DNA of 5,425 nucleotides from CAYLOP01 sp964385305 (GCA_964385305.1 CAYLOP010000187.1:1-5425); one strand, 5' to 3'. Positions 1 through 5,425 are shown, counted from the stretch's first letter. Notes: generated from the letters alone by a model not told the origin. Made by a program: numbers and translations.

Positions 1-1
1 G

Positions 2-67
2 GTCTTCGATGTCCCTGCTGCCGACCTGGATGGTGTCCACGCGGCTATCGGCTCTGACGAGGGATAG
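2..67 (+). CDS. C-terminal fragment of an upstream gene (5' end outside window)
   Basis: An open frame enters from the left edge and ends at TAG (65-67), giving a 21-residue tail that begins VFDVPAADLDG and ends GSDEG. About two thirds of the codons begin with G, a composition typical of real coding sequence and better than the competing open frame, which runs to a TGA at 87-89. The stop is followed 31 bases later by a strong stem-loop, as expected at the end of a transcription unit. The fragment is too short to assign a family or function. It could be a chance open frame, since only 21 codons are visible. Confidence 0.45.
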   Translation, partial: VFDVPAADLDGVHAAIGSDEG

Positions 68-98
68 CATCGCGTACTCTCGGCACTGATGGTATATC

Positions 99-126
99 GA
101 GAGGGCCTTCATGTGAAGGCCCTCTC
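99..126 (+). terminator. 12-bp perfect stem-loop, probable terminator of the upstream gene
   Basis: GAGAGGGCCTTC (99-110) and GAAGGCCCTCTC (115-126) pair without mismatch around a 4-base ATGT loop. It lies 31 bases after the upstream stop codon and inside a convergent gap, with rubrerythrin reading toward it from the other side. Neither strand shows a real T-tract after the stem (TTCGT on the plus strand), so it is not a textbook intrinsic terminator. It may act as a bidirectional terminator or as a 3'-end RNA-stabilising hairpin. The structure is read directly from the sequence; its role is inferred from position. Confidence 0.6.
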
Positions 127-291
127 TTCGTACGATCTCGAATTTTGGCTTTGCTTATCCTACCATATCTTGCAGCCGAGACGTCTACCCATGCAGCTTG
201 GGCTTGATGAACCTATGATCTCCATGCCTTGCGCTTCTCATGGTGTGCTTGGCATTGTCCCCGTTTTCCGAGCTAAACCCATAGAAAAGAT

Positions 292-789
292 CTATAATTG
301 CACAAACGCCTTAGCCTTGGCACCGCAGATGGGACAGGTCTCCGGTGGTTCGCCGAACTCGATATATCCGCAAATAGGGCAGAGGTAGAAATTCGTCTCT
401 GCGAGATCCTCGCCGCGTTCAACGGCTTCCAATGCCAGGGTGTACAGCTTGGCGTGGACTTCCTCGGCCTCAACAGCATACGCAAACATGCGCTTAGCCT
501 TATGCCCTTCTTCTTCGGCCTGCTCGAGCATGGGGGGATACATCTCTTTGAATTCGTAGGTTTCGCCTTCAATCGCAGCCTTGAGATTCTCGGCGGTGGA
601 GCCGATCTTATCGAGCGCCTTGAGATGTCCCTCGGCGTGGGTCCGCTCTGCCTCTGCTGTCGTGCGTAAGAGGCGGGCAACATTGGGGAAACCATCCTTC
701 TCTGCTTTATCGGCAAAGGCGCGATACTTCATATTCGCCTGGCTTTCACCGGCGAAGGCTACACCTAGGTTTTCTTTTGTGTCTGTCAT
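292..789 (-). CDS. rbr: Rubrerythrin, diiron peroxidase with C-terminal rubredoxin domain
   Basis: This is a 165-residue cytoplasmic rubrerythrin, a family that reduces hydrogen peroxide to water in anaerobes and microaerophiles. The N-terminal four-helix ferritin-like domain (about 1-128) carries the expected diiron ligands by motif: E15 in FAGES, E48 and H51 in EAERTH, E76 and E79 in GETYE, and E109 and H112 in EAEEVH. The C-terminal rubredoxin-like FeS4 domain has CPIC (137-140) and CPIC (152-155), with 11 residues between the pairs. Domain order and all key residues are intact, so the protein should be active. The ATG has a good Shine-Dalgarno site, AGAGGAG (796-802 on the minus strand), 6 bases upstream. 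It lies 192 bases downstream of the co-oriented methyltransferase gene and probably has its own promoter. Its leader contains an inverted repeat that may bind a regulator. No rubredoxin, superoxide reductase or PerR gene is visible in the window. Confidence 0.97.
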   Translation of the reverse strand: MTDTKENLGVAFAGESQANMKYRAFADKAEKDGFPNVARLLRTTAEAERTHAEGHLKALDKIGSTAENLKAAIEGETYEFKEMYPPMLEQAEEEGHKAKRMFAYAVEAEEVHAKLYTLALEAVERGEDLAETNFYLCPICGYIEFGEPPETCPICGAKAKAFVQL

Positions 790-812
790 GTTTTTCTCCT
801 CTTATAAAGCCT

Positions 813-889
813 AAACTACGCAACGAGAGTGGTCAGGAACGGGGGCGTTGGTAGTCGCTTTGCTCCTTTGGTGAGAACGTGCGTAGTTT
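813..889 (-). repeat. Perfect 10-bp inverted repeat in the rubrerythrin leader
   Basis: AAACTACGCA (813-822) and its exact complement TGCGTAGTTT (880-889) flank a 57-base spacer in the gap between rubrerythrin and the gene upstream of it. The proximal arm ends 10 bases before the Shine-Dalgarno site. The arm starts are 67 bp apart, which would suit either two facing operator half-sites or the closing stem of a large leader RNA hairpin. The repeat is certain; the function is inferred. Confidence 0.6.
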
Positions 890-897
890 GCATGTTA

Positions 898-926
898 ATG
901 CTAGCACGCTTGTCCGAATGTGGAAA
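898..926 (-). promoter_or_regulatory. Candidate sigma-70-type promoter for rubrerythrin
   Basis: On the minus strand, TTTCCA (921-926) and TAGCAT (898-903) are separated by 17 bases. Each matches the sigma-70 consensus at only 4 of 6 positions. The predicted transcript start falls next to the distal arm of the inverted repeat (880-889), which would place the repeat at the beginning of the leader. The match is weak, and the call rests on spacing and position. Confidence 0.2.
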
Positions 927-981
927 GTCGATCACGCGAGAATAGGATCTCATGGATAATCCTGCGTGTTTGCACGTGGGG

Positions 982-1668
982 CTATTTCCGGCCTGAGTCG
1001 CTTATGGTTTCTCCATAGATGTGTCTCATATCCGGCAATTCAACTGTGAAATAATGCGACCAGATGTAGGTGTGGTTGAACAACGCAGCCAGGAGTGCGG
1101 CTCTAGATGCGAGCAATAGACCCGGTATCCAAAGGACGAGAAGCCCCAGCGTGTACATGGCGTTCCCAACGTACTTGAAGATCCCCTCGCTGACGAGTGG
1201 GGCATTTCGATAGGAGGTATCGAAATGATCTATACCCATGGCGCGTTTGACACCGAAATAGCGCACAATCCCATGGGCAACGAAGAACAACGGCACCAGG
1301 ATCATGGCAGTGGTCACACGCAATGCTATACGGTTGACATCCACACTCATGCGGTTCGAGATGGCGAGCGCGAGGATGCTGATGGGTCGTGAGATCAGGA
1401 GAATCAAAAACGGGATGGTGTAAACGGTGAAACTCTTCGAGCCGAAGAGCCGGGTGAGGAGAGCGTAGTAGAGCTCCAATCTCCAGGTTATCACCACGAA
1501 GAACTGATGAACGATCGGGATCGCGAGCGCAATAAAGAACCAATTCCGCGTGCTGATCCCCAGATAGACTCCTGAGTACGTGTCGCCGAAACATGCGAGA
1601 AGGAGGATGAGCGTAAGGGTGGCGATAAGACTTAGGACATGCAGGAGTTGTTTCTCAAACACCTTCAT
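982..1668 (-). CDS. Integral membrane methyltransferase-like protein (PEMT/ICMT family)
   Basis: This 228-residue, very hydrophobic protein has probable membrane spans near 11-28, 43-62, 84-104 and 118-137, and a long helical hairpin at about 168-200. The C-terminal part has the layout of the phospholipid / isoprenylcysteine methyltransferase superfamily. A GIFKYVGNAMY segment (162-172) occupies the place of the usual G-hydrophobic-x-YxRHPMY motif. It is followed by the hairpin and a closing HYFTVELPDMRHIYG (205-219), matching the usual acidic helix ending in aromatic-Gly. Known members transfer methyl groups from S-adenosylmethionine to membrane lipids or lipid-linked thiols; the substrate here is not predictable. 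The canonical Arg-His-Pro is replaced by Gly-Asn-Ala, so catalysis is uncertain. The ATG start is supported by AAGG (1678-1681 on the minus strand) 9 bases upstream. It is divergent from the META lipoprotein gene and codirectional with rubrerythrin, without overlap. Confidence 0.72.
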   Translation of the reverse strand: MKVFEKQLLHVLSLIATLTLILLLACFGDTYSGVYLGISTRNWFFIALAIPIVHQFFVVITWRLELYYALLTRLFGSKSFTVYTIPFLILLISRPISILALAISNRMSVDVNRIALRVTTAMILVPLFFVAHGIVRYFGVKRAMGIDHFDTSYRNAPLVSEGIFKYVGNAMYTLGLLVLWIPGLLLASRAALLAALFNHTYIWSHYFTVELPDMRHIYGETISDSGRK

Positions 1669-2022
1669 CAGAGCTCGCCTTGATGATTTCCATACGGATA
1701 ATCAATATACCCATGTATCGCCGATTCCCGAACGCCTCCCTCTTAGAGCGTTGAACTTCGATCGTCCTCAGCTCGCAGGTCACATCGATCAGCAGACTTC
1801 CTTACATCCTACGATTTCATCCTATATTCTGGGGCTGCAGGCCCATGGTATCGTCGAACCAGCCTGATCACACACCATTCTACGGCGGTTTCACGCGAGG
1901 GCAATCGCTGAGCAAGCAATCACGCCTATGCTCCAACATGCGACTCCCCGAGCCGACGGGAACAAAACGCATGGATTTAGAGTCTATGAATGGGATAGAG
2001 CCAGAATGAATGGAGAACTGAA
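1669..2022. other. Divergent intergenic region, no supported gene
   Basis: These 354 bases separate the minus-strand methyltransferase start from the plus-strand lipoprotein start, so promoters for both should lie here, but no convincing -35/-10 pair was found. The only long open frame (plus strand, ending at TGA 1867-1869) begins antisense inside the methyltransferase gene. Its last residues (from about 1800) vaguely recall the C-terminus of a class I SAM methyltransferase, but not well enough to call a pseudogene. The lipoprotein Shine-Dalgarno GGAG (2012-2015) is at the right edge. Confidence 0.6.
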
Positions 2023-2442
2023 ATGAAGAAACGCAACATGCTGGTACTTGCTGCGATGCTCTTGATGATGGTGGGGGGGTGCGTTAACTCAGATACACCG
2101 AGCGGCGACATATTGGATGGCACATCGTGGACGCTGTACGCTTATCGAAAAACCTTGCCAATCGAAGGCACGACGATTACCGCCAATTTTAAGGATGGCG
2201 AGGTGCGTGGATCGGCGGGATGCAATTCCTACTTTGGATCATATCAGGTCGATGGGAGCAGGATCCAAATCGGCGATCTGGCAATGACCTTGATGGCCTG
2301 TCCAGCGCCCGATGGTGTTATGGAGCAGGAACAGTACATCACGCAGTTTCTGCAGGATGCCCAGACCCTGCGGATGTCAGAGGGCCGTTTGTTCATCATG
2401 CGGTCCGATGGTGAGGCGCTTACGTTCGAGCCGCAGGAGTAG
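2023..2442 (+). CDS. META-domain (DUF306, HslJ-like) lipoprotein
   Basis: This 139-residue secreted lipoprotein begins with a lipoprotein signal peptide: a basic MKKR start, a hydrophobic core (6-16) and a lipobox ending VGGC, with C20 the predicted lipidated cysteine. A short polar linker (21-30) leads to one META domain (about 31-137). The domain opens with LDGTSWTL and carries the hallmark GSAGCNSYFGSY (63-74), then the DLAMTLMACP strand (85-94) and the VMEQEQY helix (99-105), ending in ALTFEP. META domains occur in HslJ, linked in E. coli to novobiocin resistance and heat shock, and in many envelope proteins of unknown role. C67 and C93 lie where the family often has a cysteine pair. Localisation is probably membrane-anchored outside the cytoplasm. 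The ATG has GGAG (2012-2015) 7 bases upstream. The co-oriented exporter gene starts 90 bases downstream, so co-transcription is possible but unproven. Confidence 0.92.
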   Translation: MKKRNMLVLAAMLLMMVGGCVNSDTPSGDILDGTSWTLYAYRKTLPIEGTTITANFKDGEVRGSAGCNSYFGSYQVDGSRIQIGDLAMTLMACPAPDGVMEQEQYITQFLQDAQTLRMSEGRLFIMRSDGEALTFEPQE

Positions 2443-2495
2443 GACTACCCTGTGTGAGGGTGGGCAGCTGTCCGGGTGAGGGGCTATCGACCGGT

Positions 2496-2528
2496 CCGAA
2501 CATCGTTCTAGACAACAGTCGATGTCGG
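2496..2528 (+). promoter_or_regulatory. Stem-loop between the lipoprotein and exporter genes
   Basis: CCG plus ACATCG (2496-2505, with A2499 bulged) pairs with CGATGTCGG (2520-2528) around a 14-base loop. The 3' arm overlaps the only purine-rich stretch (GGGG, 2527-2530) ahead of the ATG at 2533, so the fold could limit translation from that codon or mark an attenuation point. It lacks a T-tract. The pairing is seen in the sequence; its function is inferred. Confidence 0.3.
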
Positions 2529-2532
2529 GGTT

Positions 2533-3546
2533 ATGATCAACACGCATGCGAGTACCGCAGGCCTCACCACTATGGACAAGACAGCGGCCACCTCAGCTTC
2601 GCAAACCAAGGGATACCTGATCGCCCTAACCGGCACCACACTTTGGTCGAGCACAGCGATCTTCATTCGCTTCCTAATCGAAAACAACCAATTACCCCCG
2701 CTTATATTGGCATTCTGGCGAGAGTTGTTCGTCTCGCTGGCTATGCTGCTCGTACTCGCATTGTTCCGTCCAAGCTTTCTGCGGCTTCCACGAATTTATA
2801 TCCCGTATTTCGTTGCATACGGGCTCGTGCTCATGATCTTCAACGCGACATGGACGATTTCCGTCGCGCTCAATGGCGCAGCGGTAGCGACCGTCTTGTG
2901 CTACAGCTCCCCTGCCCTGACCGCATTGATCGCCTGGCGGCTGTGGCGTGAGCCGCTGGGCGCTCGCATGATCGTCGCGGTGACGTTAAGTCTGCTCGGG
3001 TGCATTGTTCTGTCCGGCGCGTACAGCCCTGCGCAGTGGGACCTCAACCCAGTGGGGATTGCCATCGGGTTGGCATCCGGCCTGATGTACGCAGGCTACA
3101 GCATCTTCGGCAAGGGTGCCTCGCACCGCGCAATCAATCCCTGGTCTACACTCACATACACCTTCGCCTTCGCCACAGCATTCCTTTTTATTCTGCTTCA
3201 GGCGCCGCTTTCGCATTGGACGCCGGCCATGCGTGGGGTGGGCGGGATGCCTGAGCTTTTCTGGCTGGGGAGCGATCGAACGGGGTGGGTTATCCTGCTT
3301 ATCCTTGCCTTGGGACCAACCATCGGGGGTTATGGGCTCTACAATGTAAGCCTGACTTATCTGCCTGCCAGTGTCGCCAACCTGATCGCCTCGTTGGAAC
3401 CGCCGCTGACGGCTGTACTGGCCTTTTTTTTATTAGGAGAGCGCATGACTGGAATACAGATCATCGGCTCGTTGATGATCATCTTTGGTGTGGTGCTTCT
3501 GCGGCTTGGTTCAAACCGTGAGGGGGGAAAACCCGACAGCACCTAG
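2533..3546 (+). CDS. EamA/DMT-family transporter, probable metabolite exporter
   Basis: This 337-residue inner-membrane protein of the drug/metabolite transporter superfamily is built from two EamA units of five helices each (about 27-161 and 174-325). The first unit opens with a TTLWSSTAIFIRF helix, then FWRELF (61-66) and a YSSPALTALIAW helix (124-135). The second carries GLMYAGYSIFGK (183-194) and the signature SLEPPLTAVLAFFLLGE (287-303). Family members export amino acids, purines, other small metabolites or drugs by proton coupling; the substrate cannot be read from sequence. The extramembrane loop at about 226-250 is rather long. The start is uncertain. ATG 2533 has only GGGG two bases upstream, inside a possible hairpin. 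ATG 2572 (residue 14) also lacks a good ribosome site but would remove a polar, probably non-essential N-terminus. A TAG at 2509-2511 excludes any earlier start. It is convergent with the pentapeptide-repeat gene. Confidence 0.95.
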   Translation: MINTHASTAGLTTMDKTAATSASQTKGYLIALTGTTLWSSTAIFIRFLIENNQLPPLILAFWRELFVSLAMLLVLALFRPSFLRLPRIYIPYFVAYGLVLMIFNATWTISVALNGAAVATVLCYSSPALTALIAWRLWREPLGARMIVAVTLSLLGCIVLSGAYSPAQWDLNPVGIAIGLASGLMYAGYSIFGKGASHRAINPWSTLTYTFAFATAFLFILLQAPLSHWTPAMRGVGGMPELFWLGSDRTGWVILLILALGPTIGGYGLYNVSLTYLPASVANLIASLEPPLTAVLAFFLLGERMTGIQIIGSLMIIFGVVLLRLGSNREGGKPDST

Positions 3547-3787
3547 GTCAAAGTCACGTTTGGGAATCTTAAACTCAGCTGCAATGGTATTTGTTCATCT
3601 TGGATTTCTGTAGCCAATTTGAAGGGTTCGTAAGAGGTCAGAATAGCCCGTTTTATTGTCGAGATGATGTGGATGATTCTATTTGGAAAGGAAGTGTCGA
3701 ATAATCGGGGGTGTATTGTTAGTGTCAGCTAAAATATCTATAACCAAGGAGTGGCGACCCATAACAGCTTCCGAATGGAATATGAAT

Positions 3788-4390
3788 CTACCCATCCAGT
3801 TCGATGTCCAGGCCGTAGAGAAGCGATATCGCCTCCGGCATTGAGAATTTGGCGCCTTGCAGCGTGTTTTGGCTTGGGTTGATATGGTAGTTCCGCGCAC
3901 CTCGAAAGTCGGCCTCTGTGAGGTCGGTGTTCCCAAACAGGCTTTTCTCCAGGTCTGATCCTGAGAAGTTGGCACCCTTCAGATCCGCCTCGCGGAAATC
4001 AACATCTTTGGCGACACAGTTCTTGACTTGGATCCCCTTTAGGCTCATCCCAATGAAAGTGCTGTGGTTCATGGCGCAATCGTTGAATGCGAGCGGCAGA
4101 CCCAGATCGGTCTTCGACCATGCGGATTGAGTCCAGTTTACACCGATGATTTTCGATTTGTGAAACTTTGTGGAAGTGAAAGTGCTGGCAGGCACCTGAA
4201 GGAGGCTCAAGTCACACTCCTTGAAGGCGCAGTGGACGAACCGACAGTCGCGAAAGGTCGACTCGGAAAACGTACAGCGTACAAACGTACACTCATGGAA
4301 TATACTCGAAGTAATCTCTCGGCGTTCCAGCAGCACACCTTCGAAAGTCTGATCCTGATAGCGACTCTCCGAACGGATTGTTTGGCTCAA
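3788..4390 (-). CDS. Pentapeptide-repeat protein, Qnr/McbG-like architecture
   Basis: This protein has 200 residues if it starts at TTG 4390. Large hydrophobic or aromatic residues recur every five positions from F16 to W91 (16, 21, 26, 31, 36, 41 and so on) and again from F102 to F162. This is a right-handed quadrilateral beta-helix, with classic units such as ADLKG, ANFSG and TDLTE near the end. The periodicity breaks once (91 to 102, 11 instead of 10), where Qnr proteins carry a loop. The tail QGAKFSMPEAISLLYGLDIELDG (178-200) resembles the C-terminal dimerisation helix of Qnr. Qnr, MfpA and McbG mimic DNA and protect or inhibit DNA gyrase; most homologues of this broader type are uncharacterised, so a gyrase role is only an inference. 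The first 11-122 codons of the longer open frame (to ATG 4423 or 4756) lack repeats and a ribosome site. It is divergent from the PP-loop gene. Confidence 0.9.
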   Translation of the reverse strand: MSQTIRSESRYQDQTFEGVLLERREITSSIFHECTFVRCTFSESTFRDCRFVHCAFKECDLSLLQVPASTFTSTKFHKSKIIGVNWTQSAWSKTDLGLPLAFNDCAMNHSTFIGMSLKGIQVKNCVAKDVDFREADLKGANFSGSDLEKSLFGNTDLTEADFRGARNYHINPSQNTLQGAKFSMPEAISLLYGLDIELDG

Positions 4391-4398
4391 GCTGTCTA

Positions 4399-4406
4399 CT
4401 CCTTCC
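4399..4406 (-). promoter_or_regulatory. Shine-Dalgarno site selecting a TTG start for the pentapeptide-repeat gene
   Basis: On the minus strand GGAAGGAG ends 8 bases before TTG (4388-4390), an ideal match and spacing. The in-frame ATG at 4421-4423 is preceded by no recognisable ribosome site. This favours a protein that begins four residues before the RYQDQTFEG segment, where the repeat region starts. Confidence 0.65.
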
Positions 4407-4786
4407 GGGTTCGTCTTTATCATTCCAAGATAAGACTGGAGTCTAGGGCTGATAGAGGCCCTCTCAACCAAGACGATTCGAAGGCCATTATGTTCCGAAC
4501 GTGTACCAAACATTGTAACGGAAGCAAGCGATCGGGAAAAACGCGGGCAAGTAAGCCTGGACACCAATCGCGTTTGTCTTAATCTGGCTAGTGGCGGTGT
4601 TCCCGAACATCCCATGCAGCGTTCCTTTTCAGTGAGAGGAGAAGGCCATCCCATCATGAAAATGTTCCTTGCACCTTGATATGCACGATTCATCTTGTCC
4701 GCAATAAAAAGAACCGTATACTGGGGTGGGACTTGCAATACAAACTGCCGCAACATATTCGCGCTGTTTTGATCAGCGCGCTCGAC

Positions 4787-4815
4787 TTTAGACCCCTATT
4801 CAAAGAAGGTAGAAT
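4787..4815 (+). promoter_or_regulatory. Candidate promoter for the PP-loop gene
   Basis: TTTAGA (4787-4792) and TAGAAT (4810-4815) are separated by 17 bases, matching the sigma-70 -35 box at 4 of 6 positions and the -10 box at 5 of 6. Transcription would begin near 4822, leaving a leader of about 40 bases before ATG 4862. The match is reasonable, but such pairs also occur by chance in AT-richer intergenic DNA. Confidence 0.33.
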
Positions 4816-4861
4816 CAACTCGAAATTACGAGGGTTGTACCGATCTAGGAATAAAGAAGCC

Positions 4862-5425
4862 ATGCACTTGAAACATTGTGAGGTCATAAAATCGCCGATC
4901 GCCCAAGATCGGGTCCGTCTGGTTGGCGAGGTCGCCTATGATCGCAGGTTTGCAAGGTCGGAACAGGTCTGGTTTGAAGTTCACGAGCGGCATGCGGGCT
5001 TCCTGACCGACTCAGGCAACCCGTGGCTGGCCTGCCTGATCCCTCTGGCTGTCACGCTTGGCGAGCCCCTTCGTATCAGCAGACCCGTCGATCGCGAACT
5101 TTACACCAATGTCCAGGAACTGATGCGTATCTGGGTGGGATGGTACCCACATTTACACATCGTCCCCATCGAAGCCGAAACTGTCGAGGCCGAACACCGT
5201 ATAACTCCTGGGAGGACGGCTTCCTTTTTCTCAGGAGGTGTCGATGGTTTTCATACGGTGCTGCATTTCGATGCATTGGCAGATACGAATTTGCGTAACC
5301 CTATCGATGACCTCATCTTCGTTTGGGGGTTCGATGTCCCTCTCAGAAATCGTGATGCATTTACGCGAATTCGTGACAGTCTGCAAAGAGCAGCCACCGA
5401 TCTGGGCAAGGAACTTGTGGTTGTC
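4862..5425 (+). CDS. PP-loop (N-type ATP pyrophosphatase-like) protein, 3' end outside window
   Basis: The frame runs without a stop to the window end, giving the first 188 residues. The N-terminal part (1-115) contains VRLVGEVAYD (18-27), VWFEVHER (36-43), and NPWLACLIPLAVTLGEPLRI (53-72) followed by NVQELMRIW (83-91). Then comes TASFFSGGVDGFHTVL (119-134): a beta strand, a glycine loop and a helix in the manner of the PP-loop SGGxDS motif that binds ATP in QueC, GuaA, asparagine synthetase and TilS. A strand at DLIFVWGFDVP (150-160) and a helix at 165-182 fit the same alpha/beta fold. Proteins of this layout are, to my recollection, annotated as hypothetical, so no substrate is assigned. 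Such enzymes adenylate a carboxyl or carbonyl group before nucleophile attack. The final motif serine is glycine (G129). ATG 4862 has AGGA (4847-4850) 11 bases upstream; TTG starts further upstream (4676, 4733, 4769, 4835) cannot be excluded. Confidence 0.8.
   Translation, partial: MHLKHCEVIKSPIAQDRVRLVGEVAYDRRFARSEQVWFEVHERHAGFLTDSGNPWLACLIPLAVTLGEPLRISRPVDRELYTNVQELMRIWVGWYPHLHIVPIEAETVEAEHRITPGRTASFFSGGVDGFHTVLHFDALADTNLRNPIDDLIFVWGFDVPLRNRDAFTRIRDSLQRAATDLGKELVVV

Larger units (their letters stand above)
4391..4861. other. Divergent intergenic region between pentapeptide-repeat and PP-loop genes
   Basis: These 471 bases lie between two outward-reading starts. On the minus strand the pentapeptide frame stays open to 4756, but the translation has no repeats and looks random. 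On the plus strand the PP-loop frame is open from 4592 without an ATG. A 7-bp stem, CGCGCTG (4760-4766) with CAGCGCG (4774-4780), has a 7-base loop and no T-tract. A purine-rich AGAGGAGAAGG (4635-4645) precedes ATG 4656, but that frame ends after seven codons. No RNA gene or mobile element was recognised. Confidence 0.55.

Noticed and set aside
5..16. Shared 12-mer TTCGATGTCCCT at the left edge and at 5329-5340, both coding Phe-Asp-Val-Pro
   Set aside because: Flanking sequence and protein context differ completely; a coincidence rather than a repeat or duplicated domain.
222..243. CCATG...CATGG inverted repeat in the gap after rubrerythrin
   Set aside because: Five bases per arm with a 12-base spacer is expected by chance and no other element is attached.
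281..295. Five-bp stem (ATAGA/TCTAT) at the rubrerythrin stop codon
   Set aside because: Too short and AT-only to act as a terminator; such a stem is common by chance.
3547..3787. Possible terminator or small gene between the convergent exporter and pentapeptide-repeat genes
   Set aside because: No stem longer than four or five pairs, no T-tract and no ORF with a ribosome site could be found.
4445..4462. AGGGC/GCCCT short hairpin upstream of the pentapeptide-repeat gene
   Set aside because: Five base pairs only, with no regulatory context; not distinguishable from chance.
4656..4679. Seven-codon mini-ORF (MKMFLAP) after a purine-rich AGAGGAGAAGG
   Set aside because: It is very short, is in a different frame from the PP-loop gene and lies nearly 200 bases upstream, with no sign of attenuation structure linked to it.
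3788..4756. Full 322-residue minus-strand frame as one protein
   Set aside because: The 122 residues before TTG 4390 lack pentapeptide repeats, look random in composition and have no ribosome site at ATG 4756 or 4423; the region reads as intergenic.

Overview
This is a bacterial chromosomal window of moderate GC content (a little over half, judged by eye). It carries ordinary single-copy genes and shows no insertion sequence, phage, tRNA, rRNA or CRISPR array. The lipobox lipoprotein, Shine-Dalgarno sites and gene families point to a bacterium. The rubrerythrin suggests an anaerobe or microaerophile, but nothing visible fixes the phylum.

Layout, left to right. Positions 1-67 hold the C-terminal tail of a plus-strand gene, followed by a perfect 12-bp stem-loop (99-126). 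A rubrerythrin gene lies on the minus strand (292-789); its leader contains a perfect 10-bp inverted repeat. A membrane methyltransferase-like gene of the PEMT/ICMT class is also on the minus strand (982-1668). After a 354-bp divergent intergenic region, a META-domain lipoprotein (2023-2442) and a 10-TM EamA/DMT-family exporter (2533-3546) follow on the plus strand. A pentapeptide-repeat protein related in architecture to Qnr/McbG lies on the minus strand (3788-4390), convergent with the exporter. It most likely starts at a TTG codon chosen by a strong Shine-Dalgarno site. Divergent from it, a plus-strand gene starts at 4862 and runs off the window end; it encodes a PP-loop (N-type ATP pyrophosphatase-like) protein of unknown function.

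How the genes fit together. The left half reads as housekeeping and stress functions: peroxide reduction, membrane-associated methylation, an envelope lipoprotein and small-molecule export. No single pathway is evident, and the repeated switches of strand mean at most the lipoprotein and exporter could share a transcript. The right end is the least ordinary part: a possible DNA-mimic protein sits head-to-head with an uncharacterised PP-loop enzyme whose P-loop motif is SGGVDG instead of the usual SGGxDS. The rest of that gene and whatever follows it lie outside the window, so whether they form a system cannot be decided here.

The shorter gaps (68-291, 790-981, 3547-3787) hold no convincing gene. 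Apart from the structures listed below, nothing in them could be supported.
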